Shown here one piece after another: positions 34,934 to 48,123 of a stretch of 64,000 nt of DNA. The stretch is from NCBI GenBank assembly GCA_007922225.1, contig ML679959.1, positions 25,864,431 to 25,928,430 on the forward strand, given 5' to 3'. Within the stretch, counting starts at the first letter, position 1. The number at the start of each line of letters is the position of its first letter. This DNA comes from Emydura subglobosa. Taxonomy: Eukaryota; Chordata; Testudines; Chelidae. The notes below the pieces were generated by a model. The model did no database searches. It saw nothing but the letters and a program-made list of their open reading frames with translations, and was not told the origin of the DNA. A program made the position numbers and the translations under genes.

Positions 34934-37900
34934 TTTATTATTAATAGTAACTTTTCAGCCAAATGTCTCAAACAGAAATGCTTATTTAACATGAATAGCA
35001 GCCTCAGACAACTTTATCTACACTCACTCATCTTGATTCTGATCTACCATTTGTCTGTAGTATTTGTAAACTTGACGAATTCCCCTTGCCCCACATCTGC
35101 AGTAGGTTTTTAATATACTTACCACTACCTCTTCATCGTTAGTCATAATATACAATTGTCCCAAACCCACCACTCCTTAAATCCTCCTCACACCTTAATC
35201 TCCTCCTCTATGGTCTCCCCAGTCCTAGCTCTTCAATACTGATGCCTGCCTTCTCAAGTGCAATATAGGAAGTAGTATGACCACTTCCTGTCATTCACCT
35301 CCAGTTTTATTCCATATTATTTAAGAATGTCATCATATGTTAAATAGGCCTTTCTCTTCTATATCTTATACGCTTTATAAGATCCATTCAAAACAGGAAA
35401 GGAAGCAGTAGAAAAATTGTCAAAAAGAAAGTGTTATTTTCCGGACAATGGTAATGGATAACACAAAATCACTTAATGGCACCACTCATACTAACCTGAG
35501 AATATAGGAGGACTAGGTGCTGCATTGCAACTACAGAAGAAACATTATGACTGAAAATGTGTGACATCTTTCAATCTGCTTCGATAGCAGAGATATTCAG
35601 GGCATTTGGTAATGAGAGCACAGTAAGTTTTCAGGAACTAGGCCAAGAAAAATGTTGGCATGCCAGTATGAGAAATGTCTCTGCCCAGAAGTGGTAAGAG
35701 CTTCAGAATAAATATGCAACAATTTGAGACACAGTGATGGTAACAGCGTACTAAAACAAAAACCAAAGAGATGCACATTGTTCTCACTGACACTTACTAG
35801 TACTGTACATGTTTTAAAGGCACGCAACTTTATTGTTTTCTTTCCACTTTAGAGAAAGTCTGCCCTCTAAGGTCATCAACAGTTTTAGATACAACTCATT
35901 TAGTATGGCTTGGTCAACACTTGTTTCACATCTTCCCTTTCTACTCCCCCAACACAGGATATTGTTCAGCTTGTTAGGCCTAAAAATTAGTCTGATCTTT
36001 AGAATGAATCTATTTCCCCCAGCTAATCCTCTACACTGAGCCCCAAGAACATTGGAGTTCCTGCAATCAACAGCGCATGCAAGTGGGGCCCAGCGATTGC
36101 ATTCTCTCTCAGCCATGCCAGTCTGTTCATTGAAGGACAAACAAACAGCAATCACACATATGGTGTTCATACAAAGATGCACAATTTCATGTTTATAACA
36201 ACGTGCCATTAGAGATATTCTGTCAACCATATTTCACCCCCCATCATTGGTGAACTAGCATGGAACAGTCCCGACCTGGGAGGTGCTAAAGTTTTGGTTC
36301 AGTATCCAAACTTTACCCTAACCCTCCAAGCTCACTCTTCCCTACACTCTCACCTTACAGACAGACCCATGCAATCCAATCCAGCATACACTGTTCCTTC
36401 CCCTCCTAAAAGCAAGCCCTTTCCATAAAAGAGGCCCTGCAGAACCAGCAGCCTCTCTGCTGGGACTTAGTGAAATGCTGTCTGGACTCTAGGGCTTTGT
36501 GTAGCTTGTTCATTGTGAGACCTCCCACTTTGGTGCATCTCATGAGCAGTGTGCTGTACTCCAGGCCACAGCTAACTGGAAACTAGAGTGTAACACACCA
36601 AGGCCCAGCAACGAGGCTGCCAGAACATAATGGTTTGAAACATCACAGAAAATATTCGGCCCCATATTTTCAACAGTAGCCAGGAAGAAAATGCATGGAA
36701 CAATTTTCAGAGCTGTTTTTCAAAAGTCATTTAAATCAAATTATGCCCCATCCATACTGGCAGCAAAACTCTCCCTGCTAACTGGAACTGGTGGTTTTGG
36801 GGTTTTGAAGGTTTTTTTTTTAATTTTGGTTTAACATTTAAAAATCTGTTTCCTAGCCATCATTTTTTGTAGCGTGGACAGATCCTGCAATGCTACAGTG
36901 ATGGGTGCCAGTACAAAACCCTATGATACACAGGGCCTTCGAATAAATCACTCAAGAGGGGTGAATTATAGGAGAGCGCAATGGAAGGTTACATCTCGAA
37001 AGATATCATACTCTGCAATCCCTTGATCTTCAGCAAACTTCAGCAAAAAAAATGTCCAATTTGCGTCAGAAGCTACAAGGCAGGCAGACCAACCACCACT
37101 TGGATTGTTTGCAACTTTACTTGCAATATGAGATCAATATAAAAAGAGATCTAGTTATTGAATATTTCTTCCTTGTAACAAACGCCCACCACACTCATGC
37201 TGAATTTACATCTGAGAATTTAGATGCCAAGCAAATCCATAACATTGGCTCACACAAACCTAAAGTAATGAATATTACTAATTTTTATAAGTATATCGAT
37301 GTATGAAAAGCGTAGTTCCCTGATCACAAAGATCGTCTCTGAAGACTTACTCAACACTTCATAAAACAAACAAGTTTATACCAGCACATGCCCTGCAGAG
37401 GGAAGCTAGTTGACAACATTAACTTATTCTAACATACAGGGAGCTATCCATGAAATTCATATGATGCTACCTCCTAAGGCTATACACATTAAAAAATAAG
37501 TTCAGAACAGTGTCAGAATTATTCTGTGTATAAGAAAATCTCTCATTGTTGGTCTTTTTCTATTGTGCCGCAGAAACAAACAAATGAGTTAACACATTAA
37601 AGTGCCAGCCTGCAATTCTCCACTATCCTTTTTTGTTCTTTTGTTTGGACCTTGAGCGCCAGCTCCCAAGGGTTTCAGCCCCGCATATGCCCTGACACTC
37701 TTTCAAGGGCCAGAATGGTACACCTGGGACAAAGCACACACTGTTCAGGAAACACGCTGGGGCCAAGAAAAGCAAAACCAATTTCCATAGTTAACTTGTG
37801 TTACTAGCTGCCAATATTCCTCTTATTATAAAAACCCATAACTGGAAACTGTCACATTAAAGAACAATTTATGGAAGTTCTCAGAGTATATATGCCCCAG

Positions 37901-38039
37901 TGAGAACTTCCTTTGACTCGTGCACTCCATCAGACCAGGCCTGTTTGCTTTATTGTACAATGGGACAGGAGCAATAGAAACTTGACGGTGGACAGCGCTA
38001 GAGTGTTATAGAGTGTCCAACTCGAACAGTTTTTCCTAC

Positions 38040-39610
38040 AGCATTCTGCTTCCCTCCAATCACTTCCATTTTTCCTCCCTTTATGGTTGCACTTGGTCAA
38101 TATCTGAGCTGCCCAATTATTATTTTGATTATTTGACTCCATATGCGGGGTCATGGGGAAAGGTCGCAGAGGGTTTGGTAGCCTGCACCTTAGGGGGAGC
38201 AACGATTTCTTCCCCCGACTCTGAGGAGGTATATCTCAGTGACCACGGGGGTGCTGATGCTGTACGCCTCTCCACTTCTGCACACCGGGGTTCAGGTATC
38301 TGTATCAAGAGCCAGGGTGTTGTCGTTGCCTTGAACCTGTCTTGTCCTTCAGCTTTCTATATGGACTTGATCGGAGCCGGGACTCCGGTGACAAGCTGCA
38401 TTCCGAGGACTCAGGGTGCTGCAGGCTCTGAGAGCTACGGGGCTCCGAGGACCAAAGCCGGCGTATCAGTGCCGGTGCTCCGGGGACCGGCGCCTAGCAT
38501 CCAGAGATCCAGATGCACCCGATGTCTCTCGGTGAGGTCCTGAAGATAGGTGCTGAGACCCAGACAAGTGGTGCGAAGCTGGCAAGCGGCGACCAGTTGA
38601 CCGCAGGGGTGGGGGGAGGACACACTGCATTGGCTTTCCCTTTGACAAATCCCCAGCTCCTTGGTGTCTGCTCCTTGGTGTGAGGGCTTACTCTGCTGAG
38701 GTGTAGTCAGCACTGTCACGGGCAGCAGATCCGTCATTGCCTAGAACGTCTCAGGTGGGGAAAGGACCAATAAACAGTGCGGCCCTCTTCCGCTCCCTGG
38801 AGTCAGCGGTGGCGCAGGTGCTGGGCTTGATGCCCACACAGGTGAAGACCTTCTCTGGGTTGAGTCTGGCTTCCCCAAATTTTTCTTAACCGGCTGTGAC
38901 GCCAGCAAGCGCTCTTTCCCAGAGTGTGTTTTCTTCTGCCTCTTCCTCAGCACCAGGGATGCCGAACAGTGCTGAGTCGACTGCGACGCTGGAGGAGCAC
39001 TTCTTCTCGAGGCTGTGCTGCTCGGTCCTGAGTCTGAACATGGCTCCGACACTGGCCTGAGTGCCGCCTCCATCAAAAGGGCCTTAAGTCTAATGTCCCG
39101 GTCCTTCTTAGCTCGTGGGCAGAAGCCTTTACAGATCTTACACTTGTCAGAGACGTGGGCTTCTCCCAAGCACTTCAAGCAACTCTGATGCAGGTCACTT
39201 AGTGGCATAGACTTCTTGCATGAAGCATGGGGCTTAAACCCTGGGGACCAGGGCATGCCCCAACCCTGAGAACTTGCTAATTAACTAGCTAACGATTAGT
39301 AAAACTATTTTCTATGAACTACTTTGAACAATTATATACACTAAAAACAACTAAACCACTACAGAAGAACAGAGACTTGTGAGAGCACAAGAGAGTTGTT
39401 CCAGCACTGTCTTGGGTGGTAAGAAGGAACTGAGAGGAAGGGGGCTGGCAGTGCCATATATGCAAGCGCATATGCGCGCAGCTGCAGAGGGTGCTAGAGC
39501 CGGACCTACGGATAGCGCTAGGGGAAAAAAGTTGTCCATCACTGGTGCATGTGGCGTGCACACACACCTAAATCAGAATGGACATGAGCAAGGACTCAAA
39601 GAACTAGTTT
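38040..39610 (-). mobile_element. DIRS-like element 5' part (untranslated leader and first ORF)
   Basis: On minus, the leader has CACATGCACCAGTGATGG and CTCATGTCCATTCTGATTTAGGTGTGTGTG, and the adjoining GCGCATATGCGCGC. An open frame of 171 codons follows. The first-ORF assignment rests on the leader and the CCHC motif, and on the DIRS-like recombinases elsewhere in the window with the same orientation. The 3' part, with reverse transcriptase and recombinase, is absent. Confidence 0.6.
38741..39256 (-). CDS. DIRS-like first ORF remnant (gag-like, CCHC)
   Basis: A 171-codon frame open from 39256 down to 38741. Near residues 26-39 it reads CLKCLGEAHVSDKC, an exact CX2CX4HX4C zinc knuckle of gag type, with a further CKIC just after. 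Residues 50-60 read KKDRDIRLKALLMEAALRPV, which is basic and helical. The rest is Ser/Pro rich, as in the first ORF of DIRS-like elements. A shorter minus frame at 38435-38737 may be the displaced continuation. The assignment to DIRS is by resemblance. Confidence 0.55.
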   Translation of the reverse strand: MPWSPGFKPHASCKKSMPLSDLHQSCLKCLGEAHVSDKCKICKGFCPRAKKDRDIRLKALLMEAALRPVSEPCSDSGPSSTASRRSAPPASQSTQHCSASLVLRKRQKKTHSGKERLLASQPVKKNLGKPDSTQRRSSPVWASSPAPAPPLTPGSGRGPHCLLVLSPPETF

Positions 39611-39785
39611 TCTGAGATGCCAGCTACAATGACACAATGCCTATGCATCTACAATGCTATAACCCTGTTTTATGATGTAGCTTCATCAATGTACATGGAG
39701 TTCTAGCAACCCTCATGCAACCTTGTACAAGGGTTGAAGGGACAAAACAACTAACCCTGTAGCTCAAGATACTTACAGTCTAAAG

Positions 39786-40495
39786 TCATTAGAAGCATAG
39801 AAGATTAGGCTTGGAAGAGACCTCAGGAGGTCATCTTCTTCAGCCCCCTGCTCAAAGGAGGACCAACCCCAACTAAATCATCCCAGCCAGGGCTTTGTCA
39901 AGCCACACCTTAAAAACCAATAAGGATGGAGATTCTACTACCTTCCTATGTAACCCATTCCCGTGTTCCCCACCCTCTAGGGAAAAAGCTTTTCCTAATA
40001 TCCAACCTAGACCTCCACCCTGTAACTTGAGACCATCGCTCCTTGTCCTGTCATCTGCCACCACTGAGAACAGCCTAGCTCCATCCTCCCTGGAACCCCC
40101 TTTCAAGTAGTTAAAGGCTGCTATCAAATCCCCTATCATTCTTCTCTTCTGCGGACTAAACAAGCCTAGTTCTCTCAGCCTCTCCTCATAAGTCATGTGC
40201 GCCAGCCTCCTAATCATTTTTGTTGCCCTCCACTGGACTCTTTGCAATTTGTCCACATCCTTCCTGTAGTGGGGGGGCCCTAAACTGGACAGTACTCCAA
40301 ATGAGGCCTCACCAGTGCCGAATAGAGGGGAATAATCACTTCCCTCGATCTGCTGGCAATGCTCCTACTAATGCAGCGCAATACGCCGTTAGTCTTCTTG
40401 GCAATAAGGGTACACTGCCGACTCATATCCAGCTTCTTGTTCACTGTAACCCCCAGGTCCTTTTCTGCCAAAGGCACATTATGAAAGGGGGCATA
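39786..40495 (-). mobile_element. CR1 LINE 3' end, truncated
   Basis: Minus frames read EKDLGVTVNKKLDMSRQC, then, across a frameshift, [46 protein letters not shown] and [11 protein letters not shown], the end of CR1 ORF2. The tail on plus starts AGCATAGAAGATTAGGCTTGG near 39793. The 5' truncation falls near 40495. Confidence 0.93.
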
Positions 40496-40639
40496 ACCCA
40501 GAGAATATGCAAGCGCATCATAGATGGAACAGGAGTGTCTCAGATCTTCTCAAGGAGGGAAGGGCTCCTTTAAATGACACATTTCTTCTCTCCCCATGGC
40601 TAATGACATATATATTATGATGCTCAACAGAATTTATCC

Positions 40640-40830
40640 TTTCCATTGTTACTTATATTCTTGAAATGCCCAGAGGCCCCAATCAGAACCAGGGTCTCAT
40701 TGTGCTTGGCACTGTACAAACAATTAAGACATTGTCCATGCTTCAGACAGGTTTTAGTATAAACAATCTAAAGACAAGATGCAACAAGTTTATGTAACAA
40801 ACAAACAAGAGATGATAAAGTATTGCACAG
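40640..40830. repeat. Unclassified interspersed repeat
   Basis: AATGCCCAGAGGCCCCAATCAGAACCAGGGTCTCATTGTGCTTGGCACTGTACAAAC resembles a reptile repeat tail of the form 'gcctagaggcccc...attgtgctaggcactgtaca'. The family is not certain. Confidence 0.45.
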
Positions 40831-42137
40831 ACAGTCTTTGAAAGAAACCCATTTAATACAGAATTTAAACAAAAAGCTTTTACATTACAAATAGGTACCT
40901 ATTTGGTGTTTTTAGGGGGTGACAGATACTCAGCATTTTATTCAGCATATGCGTCAGAGCCACACAACGCTACAATTGTTTTCCAACCCTGTAGCAGAAA
41001 CATCATGTCTGAAATTTTCCCTCCATGATAGTGATAGGGAAACAAGTGCTGGCATCTGCATCATTTGGATCTGCTCGCTTTACATAATGATGAATCTTAA
41101 TAAAGAGCAAGTACCTGAAATGAAATGTCAGCAGCACAATTGGTTTACATTTACCTTTAGCAACAGTGCGTGTGTCACTAAAGTTTGAAGCAATGTTTAT
41201 CAGAAGAATAAAAGTGCATCAGACTCCCCCAACCAGACATCTGGGTTTAATTTCTTGCCGCTGGTACTCAAATGTATTTAATCCAGTGAAAAAATACATC
41301 GATTAACTTAGCCTCTTCGAACATCTCTAACAGTGTGGAAAATAAAGTAAATGGGAGCAGCCTATTTTAATTCTCTCACTTTACCAGTAGGATGACTGGT
41401 GTATATACACCACACCTTCGCAACCAATGATATATACCACTTCTCTCTACGTAAGGCATTGGTCATACATATTTGCCATCACATGTTGATGCTTTCCTGA
41501 CGCTGGGTATTCTTCAGCTTTATTTTTGCCATTTCTTGACCACTTCTCCCATTTTCTTTTACAGAACAGAGGAAAAGTAGACCAGTAGCTTTAAGAAGTG
41601 CTCCCTAGGGCAGTCACACTGGTTCCCTCTGGTATATAAACAACTTGGGTGTCCTCTGTCTCAGAAAGGACCACAGCTGGCTAGATATACTCAAGTATCA
41701 CAGCAAGCCACCTACCCCCAGAGAAATTCCTTGTCTCCTTTGATAGTTTTGCAAAGTCCAAGGCTTTCAGGCCACAGCAAAACAGAATAAAGACCCCATA
41801 CTGATACTGGGGTCTTCACAACTCTGTGTCCATGCTCCGTAAGCACATCCAAATAAAGCTGATTCATCAGTATCACTGACCTGTGACAAGGTGTCATCTT
41901 CTCAGCCTAGATGCTTCCAGCCAGTGGTGCTCTGACTCATCAAGGGAGACATAACTTCTGCAGAAGTGCAGCCTTTGAGGCCTTGTCTCATTCAGAGAGG
42001 AGTCTTGATATTGGTATGTCCCGTGCAGCTGTCTAGCAGCAGACACACTTCCCAACATTCTTTGCAACATCCTGGAAGGATCAAGTTTGTGTGATGTGGA
42101 GATGTGGTATAACTAGTTACTGAGGTTCATTTGTTCC

Positions 42138-42406
42138 CTAGATAACAGGTGTACATAAGCACCGCCCTAGACAGCTGAGCTCAGAGCCATCTTCAGACAC
42201 AATATCATGAATCTGCAAGAGAAGATCTGGCTGAGCTTCTGGGTACCACCCAGGGCCTTGCACCAGGTGACATACCCGAAGGTTACAATGGTGCCACATG
42301 AGACCTCCAAAGGTTTGTCCCCACATTCTTCAGAAAAACCCCATCTGGATGAGAAATGACTACCAAGCCCGAATGGGCAAACTGCTGAAACAGAACTCAG
42401 CTGCAA
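42138..42406 (-). other. Two overlapping open frames of unknown nature
   Basis: Minus frames of 62 and 79 codons include HCNLRVCHLVQGPGWYPEAQ and DIVSEDGSELSCLG. The composition (Trp, His, Cys rich, balanced GC) is unlike the neighbouring AT-rich intron. I do not recognise it. It might be a remnant of a retroelement protein. Confidence 0.2.
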
Positions 42407-45400
42407 ATGGCACAGATCCAGAGACAGACCAGAATGACCCTAGATCTCTCAGGTGGTAATGTAAATGGATACTAAGAAAGGGAAATGTTTGTCTTATACA
42501 TTGGGGCCAACTTGGAGAGAAGTAATATTTTTGCACAGATTGAGTTCATCGGAAGTGAAGTTCATTATATCTAAAGCTTTTCTACAGTCCCCACCGAAGT
42601 CTAAGCTTAATTGCTGTAATTCAGCTTACAACTGGAGGCATCACAACTGAGAAACATTGGGAGATTTCCATTCTACTTTATGATGGACAGATTGTCACTA
42701 CAACACAGTTTAATATAAGCTGCTTCCACTCTATAACCTCAACCAACACAGCTGTCCAGGTTTTTCTCTCTCAAAATTAATTAAAAAGCCTCCTTCAAAC
42801 TGAGATCTTGTATACAAATTTTCTGCCAAGAACAAAATTTTTACAACAGAGTTATAAACTCCTTTAAAGAAATTCAGCAGTTTATAATGGAAACAATGAC
42901 AGGACCCTTAACTATAAGCACAGAAGCATAATCATAAGAAGTATTTCCTACCTCATCCAAAAAAGAACAGAACTGTTAGTCCCAGAATGGAGCATAACTT
43001 TATTTCTGTAACAGTAACCTGTTATGAAATCAGTAAAAACAGGTGCAAACAAAAATAAAAGAATTAAGTAGAAATGATGGCAGCACTAAGACACCACTTA
43101 AGTTGTTATATTTTTGATTGTGCAAGGTATTTCTTGGAAAACCTTGCATTTGCCTTTAACTCAATTCTCTCTGGGACAATTTTTCTCTCAGTAGTCATCC
43201 GAGGTTAATTTTGCAAAGCCACAAGTTGTCCTTCCCAATTCTTCTACTAGCTTATCTGTTTCTATAAATTATTAATACAGCAGTCTACAATTAGCTCTTT
43301 CTATTTCACTTCTTGGCTCGCTTTGATGAACTCCGGAAACTTTTCTGTAAATATCGATGACTTGACACAAGTTTGATTGACTCTTCTGCAACCTTTCCCC
43401 AGTAACAGAACCGAGCCCAGCTCTACAACTCATAGTGAACTCTCTCATCCTTCCCAGGCTACAGTATGTTTTGCATGCCAATGAGAGCTGGACAGTAAAA
43501 CTACATCAAACCGGATTACATGCAATTTGCTATGTAAACCCACAGAGCTCTACCAAGTGATTTTCATTGTAGGAGTTTGCTGAGTGGAGAGACCCTGTCT
43601 GGTGAAAATACTGCTTGCTGGCAACTTTATACTCCTACTAGAACAAGTTAACATCCTGCAAATGCTCATGGGTTTCTCCCAGTAAATAAGCAATGAACAC
43701 CACGAGAAAGAGAAAAGTAGAGCAGAAGAAAAGATGACATGCATAGGGGCATCAAAAGATTCAAACCCAAGCTGGAAGTAGCACATATGGAACAGCTCCC
43801 CAGCCAGAGCAGTGTCATGTTCTGACATTAACCCTTTTAACACTTACCTGAAAGTACTGAAAAGGAAATTTAAAAACAAAAAGACACATTTAGCAGAACT
43901 ACTCACAGCATATTGCATGCTTCCATGGACTATCAACTTTTCAAATGACTATTAAAAATATTTAACACATAAAGCACTTTTGTTCTTCCAAGTCCTCTAT
44001 GGAAATTTAATTGTGTACACCGTACACCCTCACATCTGAACAGTCTTGTCTTGCACCAACATTGAAGATCACAAAATGTGGGATATCAAACACCCAACAC
44101 ATGTAAGGTATGATCCAATCCCCAGGACAGATTTCTGCAGAATGCAAATTTTCATTTAAAACAATACAAATTACTTAGCCCCAACCACCAGGAAAGGGGG
44201 GAATGGTCCTCCCATATAGTACAGCATGTGCTATAATTTACCTTTGAAAGAGAGCAAGTACATTTGCCTTTCACATACTGCATAGTCCAACTAATTCAAA
44301 GCTATCTTAACACAATGCTGCAAAACTTCTACTTGCTCAAAGTTTTCCCATCTTTTACATAAATATTAATATGGGGTGATGATTGATATAGATTTTAAAC
44401 CATGCTTCCCCCTCACACCAGATGGATGTAGCTGTTCCATCAAATCAATGAAAACCTGGCAGTACAATGAAATTGGTACAGTATCTTTGTTTTTGAAACT
44501 TTAAGAGAACTTGAAACTTGTGACTCTAGAAAAATTATTTCACATTTAGAAGAACTGACCATTTTGTGAAACTGGTGGAGACAAATGAGATGGATTGCAT
44601 GATGCTTCTTACAAATATTTATCATTTGTTCCATTAAACTGTTTCCATCATAGCTTTTGCCACGTAACTTAACTAAAGGTCCTGAAGAGTATATTCCCCA
44701 TAACTGTACTACGATGGGACAATCTCAAATCCACTTAATCTCTGGCAGACTACGAAAGCAGTAACTGTACTGCTGCTTTGGAATCCACCAACTGCATTTT
44801 TGTTTATGTCGTAAAAAGAAGGCAGCCCCTTCCAATATATTTTTAAGACGACAGGATTTTCTTATCAGCTTTAACTGAAGTACAAGAGAGTACAAGAAAA
44901 GAAACGCTTTGTTATGATTACTTTTATCACATTGAACTCAAGCACTATGTATTATTAATCAAATCCTGTGACAGGTCTCCAATAACGGAACATGACATAC
45001 AGAGAACGAGTCACCATCCAGTCTACGCTGATAAAATTAAAAAAGGAAGGAAGACCGAGTTCTCTCAACTCCCATTCTCACTATCCCATTGATTCAGGAA
45101 ACCCGCCACTCCCTGCAACTCCATCCCCCCTCCTGCCACCAAAAGGCTGCACTGGTTGGCATTAGCACGGAAAACCCTCCATTTTGCAGAAAAGGTCTTC
45201 TTGTAAGAATGCCACCTATCAGTTCAAGGACCAACTGTATTGTCTTAAAGAAAGAGGGCATATGAGAAGCCAATTCAAGTCCTTTTGTGCAAAATGCTTC
45301 ACTCAAGTTCTCCCATCCCCCCTTCCGCCTATATTCATCAGAGGCGTCCTTATTAAAACGTTACGCTTCATTTTTTATTTTACACTCAACTGTGGTAGCG

Positions 45401-45439
45401 TGTTGCACCACCTAACTAAATAGCAAACCTAAAGTATAC

Positions 45440-45935
45440 TTAATGCAGTAGTGTCACAACGTGGCTATCCCTTTAAGGGGAGTTGGGACCAGCCTCTCCT
45501 GTGATGGATCAGCTACCTCCCAGAAAAGACACATCAGCTAGGGATCAGGTGACTATGAAAGCCAGCAAATGACTCAGCTGGGGCAGAGAGCTGCCAGGAG
45601 CACAGAACCCTGGCAAGGAGCCCCAGGTCAAGGAAAGGGAGCCTCCAGGAATAGGGAGGCTCTGGCAGGAAGCCCCAGGTCAAGGGGGAGCTACAAGAAG
45701 CAGGCTGGCTCTCGTGGCAGGCCCTGGAGCAGGGTGACTCTCAGGCAAGTGGCTGGAGAGTGGAAACCTGTATTGGACAGACCCCTGCAGAAGACCCTGG
45801 TTGGGGGAAGGGATGATTGATGTGTTGCACTCACTTTTAGTGGAAGAAATAAAGCTGAAGTCTGAGGAAAGGGCCTGGAGTCACTCCTTCCAAGGTTGAG
45901 TGTCAGGCCAGCAGCCTACAAAGAGTTCTTCTAGA
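45440..45935 (+). repeat. LTR-like or tandem-structured repeat, unclassified
   Basis: It starts TGTCACAACGTGGCTATCCC and includes the directly repeated words GGCA(A/G)GGAGCCCCAGGTCAAGG and GGCAGGAAGCCCCAGGTCAAGG. Near its right end is GGAAGAAATAAAGCTGAAG, a polyadenylation-type signal. A solo LTR would fit, but I could not find a target duplication. Confidence 0.4.
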
Positions 45936-47225
45936 ATCTCTACAGTTCTGGGTTCAAATCCTGCTTCAAAGCACAAATGAAAAAGTCTCTTTCCAGTTCT
46001 CAGTGGTCAGACTTCCAGCTCCACAAGCTGGCTCCCACGAGAGTCCCTGTTCAGGAGAGGAACAGGCTCAGAGTGGATGAGTAGAGGTGTAAATGAAGAT
46101 TAAGGTACAATGGCACAGATCCGTAATGGGAGTTAAGGAAGTTTGCGTATCCTCTACCATGGCTGGTTACTCAGTACTGAGCTATACCCACTTGTCTCAC
46201 TCCACTACAGAAGGTTTGTCAAGCCAAATAGCCTGAAATAAAGTTGAGGTAATAAAGACTGATCCTTACCGCAGCCGGCATAATAAGAGGTTTGAAAACC
46301 TGCTCATTATCCCAATTAACACACTCCTCTATAGCACCCAGGGGCTACCAGAGAAGTCTCTGTAGACATAGTCATTGTAAACTTGGGCCTTTTGTTTAAT
46401 TAGCATTTCCTGGAATGAACACTTTGTTTGACTTCCCAGATGGTTAACTTGGCTTTTGTGGTCCCTGATCCAAAACAAATTAAGATGGATACAAGTCCAA
46501 AAACATCCAGCGATACAAGCATCGGTTCACAGTGAAACAATTGAACGGAAGGATTCGGCTTGTTAAACATACAAAAGGTTATCAGTGAACCAGCAGTTTG
46601 TACAGTGTCCTCCAACTTCACTGGCGCACCTTCTCCCACTCAGGAAAAAAAATGCACCTGGCCTACTAGTTAAGAACAGCGACAGCCAAATCACCGTAAA
46701 AGATGCATCTTCGATAAGGAACCGATTTTTAAAAAATAAATGGAAAAGCCCTGCTCTGTCAGACTTCAGAATAACGGAGATTGTAAATTTCAAACTGAAT
46801 ACAAAATCAAGCTTGCTACCTTGTAAAGACTGAGGACTAGTCTACACTGATAATGTAGGTTGACGGAATGCAGCTTCCGTTGAGCACGTAAGTATGCGTC
46901 GCCACTGGCATGTCATTTCCGCCGACCTAAATCGTGGTAAAATTTGACTTAATAAAACAACCTCTGCAAATGGTGTAGCGCTGAAGTTGAATTGTGTGGG
47001 TCAAATGAGCATCAGTGTAGGCAGAGCGCAATGTAAATCGACATCATTGCCCTCCAGGAGGTATCCCATAATGCTCTGTTATAACCACTCTGCACATTCA
47101 CACTCTGCTGCACCATGGCTGCATAAAGAGGAAATAGCTCCTCCCCCCCAAGCCCTGGGAAACTTTGAATTCCCAATTTCCTGTTAGATCAGTGGGGAGA
47201 GCGCTTGCCAGCACAACTGATCACG

Positions 47226-47697
47226 GCGACTGCACGCCCCAAACGCGCTCCAGTCTGGAGTCGGCCTGAGGTCTTGGATCTTATCAGTCTGTGGGGCGAA
47301 AATTCAGTTCCTGCTCAACTCTGAGCAAGCAATAGAAATTTGGATATCTACAAGAAGATATCTTGCAGCACATTGAGGAGGGGCATAGCAGTGACGCGTT
47401 AAAATCAAAGAGCGGAGGCAGGCTTATCAGAAAACTAGGGAAGCTAACAGTCGTTCTGGCTCCTCACCAAAAACATGCCACTTTTACAAGGAGCTGCATG
47501 CGATTCTCAGTGGAGACCCCCACCACTATGCCACCATGCAGCGTTGATACCCCAGGGGAATCAGAGGTCAGGATGAATCTGTGGACAAGGAGGAGAACAG
47601 GGGGGCAGGTGAATGGGGTATCCCTTCTCCCTGAAAGCCAGGATCTGTTTGCAACACAGGAGCAGCCCAGCCGGACGCAGGAAACCGTGACTGACTA
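47226..47697 (+). pseudogene. Harbinger Myb/SANT-like protein, first part, broken
   Basis: It reads ATARPKRAPVWSRPEVLDLI followed by SLWGE, a Myb/SANT-like DNA-binding start, then loses frame several times. A later part reads QHIEEGHSSDAL and PESQDLFATQEQPSRTQE, as in related proteins, with stop and frame changes between. Downstream there is probably an intron ending in TTCCCTTACAG at 48123. Confidence 0.75.
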
Positions 47698-48123
47698 GGA
47701 TGCTGGAGAAAGCACACAACGCAAGTCCCTAAGCAGGACATTGTTGCTATGGGCCTCAGGCATCCACAAACAGGTGCCCATTTTTTTCCTACATAGACGG
47801 TTAACCCCTACCCACCCCACACCCTTTCTACCGCCTCTTAAAAGCCTAATTTAGGGAAGGCAATGGGAGCCCAACACCCATGCTGCTCCAGGAAGCCTGG
47901 ACTTAGGCAGCATGGGCACCAGTGATTTCTCTAACATAGATGCACTAGCCCCTTACTTACCAGGGCTGGAACAGCACTCCGACCCCTGCAATAGTCAGAC
48001 AATGGTATGCGGTTGTAGCCTTCCCTTGGGAATGTTCAAAGGAGTTATTTTTACATTGTAACATTGCTTTTCATTCTTTGGATGAGTTAACAAGGAGTAC
48101 CTTGTGCTTTGCTTCCCTTACAG

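Noticed and set aside
45950..45990. GGGTTCAAATCC, a Pol III B-box-like word
   Set aside because: Only one internal promoter box is present, with no A box or tRNA fold at the right spacing. Not called as a tRNA or SINE.
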